From contig JACSSI010000317.1 of NCBI GenBank assembly GCA_014879345.1, forward strand, positions 1-6,226: DNA of 6,226 nucleotides. Direction: 5' to 3'. This stretch comes from Anaerolineae bacterium. Lineage in GTDB: Bacteria > Chloroflexota > Anaerolineae > Promineifilales > Promineifilaceae. The notes under the pieces are model-generated. The model worked only from the letters and a program-made list of their open reading frames with translations, was not told where the DNA came from and ran no database searches. Positions 1 through 4,357 of the stretch are shown one piece after another (position 1 is the stretch's first letter; each line of letters starts with the position of its first letter). The position numbers and the translations under genes were made by a program.

Positions 1-1763
1 CTGGCTTAACGGCCGTTGTCATTTCCCCCGGCTCCCGTTCCACCCCACTCACCCTGGCGTTCGCCGCCCAAGACAAAATAAAAATCTACCGTCAACTGGA
101 CGAGCGCAGTGCCGGTTTCTTTGCGTTGGGATTGGCGGTGGCGAGTGATAAGCCGGTGGCGCTGGTGTGTACCTCGGGAACGGCCGTTGCCAATTACTAT
201 CCCGCCATCATCGAAGCCAACATGAGCCAGGTGCCGCTGCTCATCCTCACGGGCGACCGTCCCCACGAACTACGCCACTCCGGCGCAAACCAGACCATCG
301 ACCAGGTGAACATATTCGGCAGCCATGTGCTGTGGGCGGTTGACATGCCCATCCCGCAAGCAGATGCGCCGGAAATAGCCCTGAGAAATGTGGCGGGAAC
401 GGCCGTTCGCGCCTACACCACCGCCAATGGCCTGAGAAAAGGGCCGGTGCATGTTAATTTTCCATTCCGCAAACCGTTGGAACCAAAGATTGAAGATCAA
501 AGATTAAAGAGTGAAGGGTCGCCTTCTCCAATCTTTAATCTTCAATCTTTAACACTCTCCCACGGCGAACTCATCCTCACCCGCAACCAACAAAGCCACC
601 TCGCCGACCTCATCAACAAACACGAACGCGGCCTGATCATTTGTGGGCCGCGCTGTCCGGGCGGGAACTTTGCCCAGGCGGTGACGGGGCTGTCGCAAAT
701 CAGCGGCTACCCGATTTTGGCGGATGCGTTGTCTGGGGTGCGCTTTGGCTTGCATACGAATGGCGCGGTCATTTCTGGTGGGTATGAGACGTATTTGCAG
801 GCTGAAACCTCGGAGGTTTCTTTTGATGACCAAACCGATCAACAGGTCGCAAAACCTCCGAGGTTTACACACGCGCCCGATGTCATCATTCGCTTCGGCG
901 CTGTGCCGACCTCTAAATGGCTCAACGATTACCTGGGCAAAATCACACCCGCCCATCGCATCCACATCCGCGAAAGTGGTGTGTGGGCGGATGACAGCCA
1001 TCTGACGACGCTTTTCTTGCAGGTGAATGCGGAGCAAGCCTGCTACCAAATCGTGCAAAATGTGATTCCTCGGCTTTCTTCGGCTTGGTTGAATGCGGTG
1101 CATGGGGTGGAAACGGCCGTTTGGCAGTCGATTGATGAAAATTTGACCACTGAATACACAGATTTTAGGGCAGTGATGGACACGGTAGCGCTTATCCCGG
1201 CAAACGGCCGTTTATTCATAGGCAACTCACTCCCCATCCGGCATCTCGACCAGTTTGTCCGCCCCAGCCAGACACCCATTCATGTCTACGCCAATCGCGG
1301 CGCATCTGGCATAGACGGCAACGTCTCCACCGCCCTCGGCTTTGGCGCGGCCAGCAAATCACCCCTCGTCGCCCTCCTCGGCGACATCACCTTCTACCAT
1401 GATATGAACGGATTGCTGCCGCTAAAGGGAGAAAATACGCACTACGCACTACGCACTACGCCACTCTCCCCCACCACCATCGTCATCCTCAATAACAACT
1501 CCGGCGGCATCTTCCGCCGCCTGCCCATCGCGGAAATCGAGCCGCCCTTCACCGACCTCTTCCTCACGCCCCACGACCTCGACTTTGAACACGCCGCCCG
1601 CCTCTACGACCTCGCCTTCGTGCGCGTGACCAACCAAGTAGAATTCCGGCAAGCGCTGGGCGAATCCATGTATAATCCTGTGCCAACATTGATAGAAGTA
1701 GTGACAAACGGCCGTTCCGACCACGAACGCCGCAAAAATCTCATAAAAATGGTTAACGGTTAA
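1..1763 (+). CDS. menD: MenD, SEPHCHC synthase (5'-truncated by window edge)
   Basis: This ThDP-dependent cytoplasmic enzyme condenses isochorismate with 2-oxoglutarate (decarboxylating) to SEPHCHC, the first committed step of menaquinone synthesis. The reading frame is open from base 3, giving 586 visible residues. The match to the MenD N-terminus begins at once (VISPGSRSTPL), and the catalytic Glu of DERSAGFFALGLA is visible residue 34. That residue is Glu55 in E. coli MenD, so roughly 20 residues lie upstream of the window. Further family motifs are CTSGTAVANYYPA, GANQTIDQ, NRGASGIDGNVSTALG (about 431-446) and the ThDP/Mg segment GD (460-461) to NNN (497-499). The TTG at 126 is not a start, because conserved sequence precedes it. 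Three low-complexity insertions, at about residues 161-185, 268-288 and 478-487, are repeat DNA read in frame; without them the length would be about 550, normal for the family. The stop overlaps a small palindrome 25 bp before menB, so co-transcription with menB is likely. Confidence 0.96.
   Translation, partial: GLTAVVISPGSRSTPLTLAFAAQDKIKIYRQLDERSAGFFALGLAVASDKPVALVCTSGTAVANYYPAIIEANMSQVPLLILTGDRPHELRHSGANQTIDQVNIFGSHVLWAVDMPIPQADAPEIALRNVAGTAVRAYTTANGLRKGPVHVNFPFRKPLEPKIEDQRLKSEGSPSPIFNLQSLTLSHGELILTRNQQSHLADLINKHERGLIICGPRCPGGNFAQAVTGLSQISGYPILADALSGVRFGLHTNGAVISGGYETYLQAETSEVSFDDQTDQQVAKPPRFTHAPDVIIRFGAVPTSKWLNDYLGKITPAHRIHIRESGVWADDSHLTTLFLQVNAEQACYQIVQNVIPRLSSAWLNAVHGVETAVWQSIDENLTTEYTDFRAVMDTVALIPANGRLFIGNSLPIRHLDQFVRPSQTPIHVYANRGASGIDGNVSTALGFGAASKSPLVALLGDITFYHDMNGLLPLKGENTHYALRTTPLSPTTIVILNNNSGGIFRRLPIAEIEPPFTDLFLTPHDLDFEHAARLYDLAFVRVTNQVEFRQALGESMYNPVPTLIEVVTNGRSDHERRKNLIKMVNG
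485..556 (+). repeat. Hairpin-forming heptamer array inserted in menD
   Basis: Four 7-bp units on the left (AAAGATT, GAAGATC, AAAGATT, AAAGAGT; 485-512), a 16-nt spacer, then four units of roughly complementary sequence (CAATCTT, TAATCTT, CAATCTT, TAACACT; 529-556). The arms can pair, so the whole is an imperfect inverted repeat. It encodes about 24 residues at the expected junction between the N-terminal PYR domain and the central domain of MenD, where the family has no such segment. Bases 493-516 match 5463-5486 in menE at 23 of 24 positions and in the same codon phase, which marks this as a dispersed element rather than random low complexity. Confidence 0.85.
804..867. repeat. Split inverted repeat (ACCTCGGAGGT family) inside menD
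   Basis: AAACCTCGGAGGTTT (805-819) and its exact reverse complement AAACCTCCGAGGTTT (852-866) are separated by 32 nt. Each half is itself a near-palindrome around one central base. The same two half-sites, in the opposite order and almost abutting, form the 33-nt palindromes at 4313-4345 and 5927-5959. The segment encodes about 21 residues (reading ETSEVSF ... AKPPRF) in the central MenD domain that have no counterpart in ordinary MenD proteins, so it looks like an in-frame insertion of the longer form of this repeat. Confidence 0.8.
1436..1461 (+). repeat. TACGCAC heptamer array inside the ThDP-binding segment of menD
   Basis: Three perfect TACGCAC units (1436-1442, 1443-1449, 1450-1456) and a partial fourth (TACGC). 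It is read as THYALRTT. It lies between the GD and NNN ends of the ThDP/Mg2+ binding motif. That gap is 10 residues longer than in E. coli MenD (37 against 27, counted from memory of the E. coli sequence), which nearly equals the length of the array. Confidence 0.85.
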
Positions 1764-1775
1764 TTGACAATTAAC
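1759..1775. repeat. 17-nt palindrome over the menD stop codon
   Basis: GTTAATTG (1759-1766), one central A, then CAATTAAC (1768-1775): a perfect 8-bp-arm palindrome containing the menD TAA (1761-1763) and ending next to the menB ribosome binding site. With the bases before it, it can also be cut into 7-bp units (AACGGTT, AATTGAC, AATTAAC), so it may be a short relic of a heptamer array. No T-run follows it, so a terminator role is unlikely. Confidence 0.6.
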
Positions 1776-1781
1776 AAGGAG
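1776..1781 (+). promoter_or_regulatory. Ribosome binding site of menB
   Basis: AAGGAG with 6 nt to the ATG at 1788. This decides the start: the in-frame TTG at 1764 would add eight residues encoded by the site itself and its flanks (MTINKEFF) and lacks such a site. Confidence 0.9.
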
Positions 1782-1787
1782 TTTTTC

Positions 1788-2624
1788 ATGCCAAACTGGA
1801 CAACCGTCAAAGAATACCAAGACATCACCTACCGCAAAGCAAACGGCGTCGCCCGCATCGCCTTCAACCGCCCCGAAGTGCGCAACGCCTTCCGCCCCAA
1901 AACCGTCGCTGAACTATTTGAAGCCTTTCTCGATGCCCGCGAAGACACCTCCATCGGCGTGGTGCTGCTCAGCGGCGAAGGCCCCTCGCCCAAAGACGGC
2001 GTTTACGCCTTTTGCAGCGGCGGCGACCAACGCGCTCGCGGCCATCAAGGCTACGTCGATGATGACGGGATGCCGCGTCTGAACATTTTGGAAGTGCAGC
2101 GGCTGATGCGCTTCATGCCCAAAGTCGTCATTGCCGTGGTGCCTGGCTGGGCAGTCGGCGGCGGCCACAGCCTGCATGTGGTATGCGACCTCACCCTCGC
2201 CAGCAAAGAACACGCTATCTTCAAACAAACGGATGCCGATGTCACCAGCTTCGACGGCGGCTATGGCTCCGCTTATCTGGCAAAAATGGTCGGGCAAAAA
2301 CGCGCCCGCGAAATCTTCTTCCTGGGACGCAACTATTCAGCGCAAGACGCCTATGAGATGGGCATGGTCAACGCTGTCATCCCCCATGATGAACTGGAAG
2401 ACACCGCCTACCAATGGGCGCAAGAAATTCTGGCAAAATCCCCCACCTCCATCAAAATGCTCAAATTTGCCATGAACCTGACGGACGATGGCATGGTCGG
2501 GCAACAAGTCTTTGCTGGCGAAGCCACCCGACTGGCCTACATGACCGACGAAGCCAAAGAAGGGCGCAACGCCTTCCTCGAAAAACGCAAACCTGATTTC
2601 AAAGACATCAAGTGGATTCCCTAG
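1788..2624 (+). CDS. menB: MenB, 1,4-dihydroxy-2-naphthoyl-CoA synthase
   Basis: A crotonase-superfamily enzyme of 278 residues (E. coli MenB is 285) that performs the Dieckmann-type ring closure of o-succinylbenzoyl-CoA to DHNA-CoA in the cytoplasm. Visible features are the CoA and oxyanion-hole segment FCSGGDQ (75-81), the GYVDDDG loop with Tyr89, the glycine-rich GWAVGGGHSLH (120-130), SFDGGYGSAY with Ser154, and Tyr251 in LAYMTDEAKEGRNAF. By alignment to E. coli MenB these are the Tyr97, Ser161 and Tyr258 positions. Asp149 in FKQTDADV stands where E. coli has the bicarbonate-binding Gly156, as in the mycobacterial enzyme, so this is the bicarbonate-independent type. The gene lies 24 bp after menD and before a 33-nt palindrome. 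It carries no heptamer array and no AACGGCCGTT, unlike its men neighbours. Confidence 0.97.
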   Translation: MPNWTTVKEYQDITYRKANGVARIAFNRPEVRNAFRPKTVAELFEAFLDAREDTSIGVVLLSGEGPSPKDGVYAFCSGGDQRARGHQGYVDDDGMPRLNILEVQRLMRFMPKVVIAVVPGWAVGGGHSLHVVCDLTLASKEHAIFKQTDADVTSFDGGYGSAYLAKMVGQKRAREIFFLGRNYSAQDAYEMGMVNAVIPHDELEDTAYQWAQEILAKSPTSIKMLKFAMNLTDDGMVGQQVFAGEATRLAYMTDEAKEGRNAFLEKRKPDFKDIKWIP

Positions 2625-2630
2625 CTGCTT

Positions 2631-2663
2631 AGATTGAACCAATCTCGGAGATTGGTTCAATCT
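2631..2663. repeat. 33-nt perfect palindrome after menB
   Basis: Left arm AGATTGAACCAATCTC (2631-2646), central G, right arm GAGATTGGTTCAATCT (2648-2663); all 16 base pairs match. It starts 7 nt after the menB stop. Its size and plan (16-1-16) are those of the palindromes at 4313 and 5927, and the core CTCGGAG is shared, but the outer arms differ. A strong RNA hairpin is expected; there is no following T-run, so intrinsic termination is not supported. Confidence 0.92.
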
Positions 2664-2681
2664 GGAAAGACAACTATTACC

Positions 2682-4298
2682 ATGAACAATACTTACCAAA
2701 ACCCCATTATTCCAGGTTTCTATCCTGACCCGTCGATTTGCCGAGTGGGGGAAGATTATTACCTCGTCACCTCGACGTTTGAATTTTTTCCGGGGCTGCC
2801 TATTTTTCATAGCAAAGATTTGGTGAACTGGCAGCAAATCGGGCATGTGTTAGATCGTCCATCCCAATTGAATCTGGACAAGCAACTGCCCTCTCGCGGC
2901 TTATATGCGCCCACCATCCGTTATCATGACGGCACGTTTTACGTGATTAATACGCTGGTAACGGGCATATCGGGCAATACCAATACCCACAACGACAGCA
3001 GTTGTGAAAATTTCATCGTCACCGCCACAGACCCGGCCGGGCCTTGGTCGGAACCCTATTGGCTGGCTGATGCGCCCGGCATTGATCCGTCTCTGTTTTT
3101 TGATGAGGATGGGCGCGCCTGGTACACCGGGAACCGTGTGCCGCCAGCAGGGGAAAGCTATTGGGGCCACCGTGAAATCTGGCTGCAAGAGCTAGACCTG
3201 GAAACGATGCAGCTTATCGGCGAAAGCTACTCGCTGTGGGATGGCGCGGTGAAGGGCAATGTCCATGCCGAAGCGCCTCACCTTTACAAGGTTGACGGCA
3301 TGCATTACCTGCTGGTGGCGGAAGGCGGCACCAGCCATAACCATGCGGTGACGATTGCCCGCAGTGAGACGATTACCGGGCCGTATGAAAATAATGCCCG
3401 CAATCCCATCCTCACGCATCGTCACCTGGGCTTATCGCATCCCATCGTCGGCACAGGCCACGCAGACCTTGTGGAAACGCAAAACGGGGAATGGTGGATG
3501 GTGCTGTTAGCCATGCGACCGTATGACGGCTATTTCTACAATCTGGGGCGCGAAACGTTTATGACGCCGGTGATTTGGGAAGAGGGCTGGCCGATTGTTA
3601 GTCCGGGCAGGGGAAAGGTGGCATTCAACCACGATCTGCCTGATTTGCGGCCACATCCCTGGCCCGCGGAACCCAGTCGTGATGAGTTTGACGGGGATTC
3701 GCTGGCGTTTGGCTGGAATTTTTTGCGCACGCCACGCGAGGATTTCTGGAGCCTGAGCGAAAGGCAGGGTCATTTGCGCTTGCGGTTACGACCTGAAAAG
3801 CTGTCTGAGTGCGTTAATCCCAGTTTTGTGGGACGGCGGCAGCAGCATATCAATTTTGAGGCTAGTTTGAAGATGACATTTGTGCCGCAAGCAGAGGAGT
3901 GTGCGGGTATAGTGCTGCTGCAAAACAATGATTTCCATTTCCGGCTGGTGTGTATGCGTGGGGAGGAGGAAACGGCTACTTCGACAGGTTCTGCACAAAG
4001 CGTTATCAAGCTCATCAAACGTCAGGCAGGCATCGAAACGGTGCTAGGCACTCAGCCGGTCTCGTCTAACACAATTTACCTCAAAGCCAGCGCAAAGGGA
4101 CAAGCTTACAGTTTCTTTTTCGGCGCAGAACCGGATTCCTGGCAGCCTGTCGCCGAAAATGTCGATGGGCGCATCCTGAGTACGCCGATGGCAGGTGGGT
4201 TTACAGGGGCATATGTGGGGATGTATGGGAGTAGTAACGGCCGTTCTAGCACCAACTCCGCCGACTTTGACTGGTTTGAGTACACAGGGTTGGATTAA
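2682..4298 (+). CDS. GH43 family glycosidase (beta-xylosidase / alpha-L-arabinofuranosidase-like)
   Basis: A 538-residue enzyme, about the size of two-domain GH43 beta-xylosidases such as the Selenomonas enzyme. The N-terminal five-bladed beta-propeller begins at once with NPIIPGFYPDPSI. Likely catalytic residues are Asp16 (general base), Asp135 in GIDPSLFFDEDG (pKa modulator) and Glu197 in HAEAPHLYK (general acid); GTGHADLVE with His260 is also typical. From about residue 335 (DEFDGDSLAFGWNF) a concanavalin A-like beta-sandwich C-terminal domain follows. No signal peptide or membrane segment is visible, so it probably acts in the cytoplasm on imported xylo- or arabino-oligosaccharides; the exact substrate is inference. 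The ATG at 2682 is chosen over the in-frame TTG at 2634, which lies inside the palindrome; a weak GGAAAG is 12 nt upstream. Its place inside a men cluster is unexpected. Confidence 0.93.
   Translation: MNNTYQNPIIPGFYPDPSICRVGEDYYLVTSTFEFFPGLPIFHSKDLVNWQQIGHVLDRPSQLNLDKQLPSRGLYAPTIRYHDGTFYVINTLVTGISGNTNTHNDSSCENFIVTATDPAGPWSEPYWLADAPGIDPSLFFDEDGRAWYTGNRVPPAGESYWGHREIWLQELDLETMQLIGESYSLWDGAVKGNVHAEAPHLYKVDGMHYLLVAEGGTSHNHAVTIARSETITGPYENNARNPILTHRHLGLSHPIVGTGHADLVETQNGEWWMVLLAMRPYDGYFYNLGRETFMTPVIWEEGWPIVSPGRGKVAFNHDLPDLRPHPWPAEPSRDEFDGDSLAFGWNFLRTPREDFWSLSERQGHLRLRLRPEKLSECVNPSFVGRRQQHINFEASLKMTFVPQAEECAGIVLLQNNDFHFRLVCMRGEEETATSTGSAQSVIKLIKRQAGIETVLGTQPVSSNTIYLKASAKGQAYSFFFGAEPDSWQPVAENVDGRILSTPMAGGFTGAYVGMYGSSNGRSSTNSADFDWFEYTGLD
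3979..4002 (+). repeat. Possible degenerate copy of the CTTCGACAAGCTCAGG repeat in the GH43 gene
   Basis: CTTCGACAGGTTCTGCACAA resembles the clear copy at 5522-5543 in menE, and reads as STGSAQS where that one reads STSSGQV. It lies in the C-terminal domain in a loop-like, Thr/Ser-rich stretch. The match is imperfect and could be chance. Confidence 0.35.
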
Positions 4299-4312
4299 GA
4301 AATTTCCTGCCA

Positions 4313-4345
4313 AGACCTCCGAGGTTTTTAAAACCTCGGAGGTCT
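4313..4345. repeat. 33-nt perfect palindrome between GH43 and menE
   Basis: Left arm AGACCTCCGAGGTTTT (4313-4328), central T, right arm AAAACCTCGGAGGTCT (4330-4345). Each arm contains an 11-nt near-palindrome (ACCTCCGAGGT or ACCTCGGAGGT). Identical arms recur at 5927-5959, where the centre is A instead of T. It lies 14 nt after the GH43 stop and 12 nt before the menE ATG. The right arm contains GGAGGT (4338-4343), the only Shine-Dalgarno-like sequence before menE, 14 nt from the start; pairing of the arms would hide it. No T-run follows. Confidence 0.93.
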
Positions 4346-4357
4346 CCCGCTCGTTAT

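Noticed and set aside
126..128. TTG as the start of menD
   Set aside because: Conserved MenD sequence, including the catalytic Glu segment, is in frame upstream, so the gene starts before the window.
549..1103. Minus-strand 184-codon open frame opposite menD
   Set aside because: No recognisable family and it lies wholly opposite well-conserved MenD sequence; an antisense shadow. The minus-strand frames at 1449-1820, 1914-2297, 2337-2846 and 3507-3773 were dropped for the same reason.
1671..1676. TATAAT as a promoter for menB
   Set aside because: It encodes MenD residues (SMYNP) and has no acceptable -35 at 16-18 nt; menB is more simply read from the menD transcript.
2631..2663. The 33-nt palindromes (2631, 4313, 5927) as intrinsic terminators
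   Set aside because: The stems are strong, but no T-run follows any of them on the + strand, and none is evident on the other strand.
2634..2681. N-terminal extension of the GH43 protein from a TTG
   Set aside because: The codons fall in the 33-nt palindrome, and the family N-terminus begins right after the ATG at 2682.
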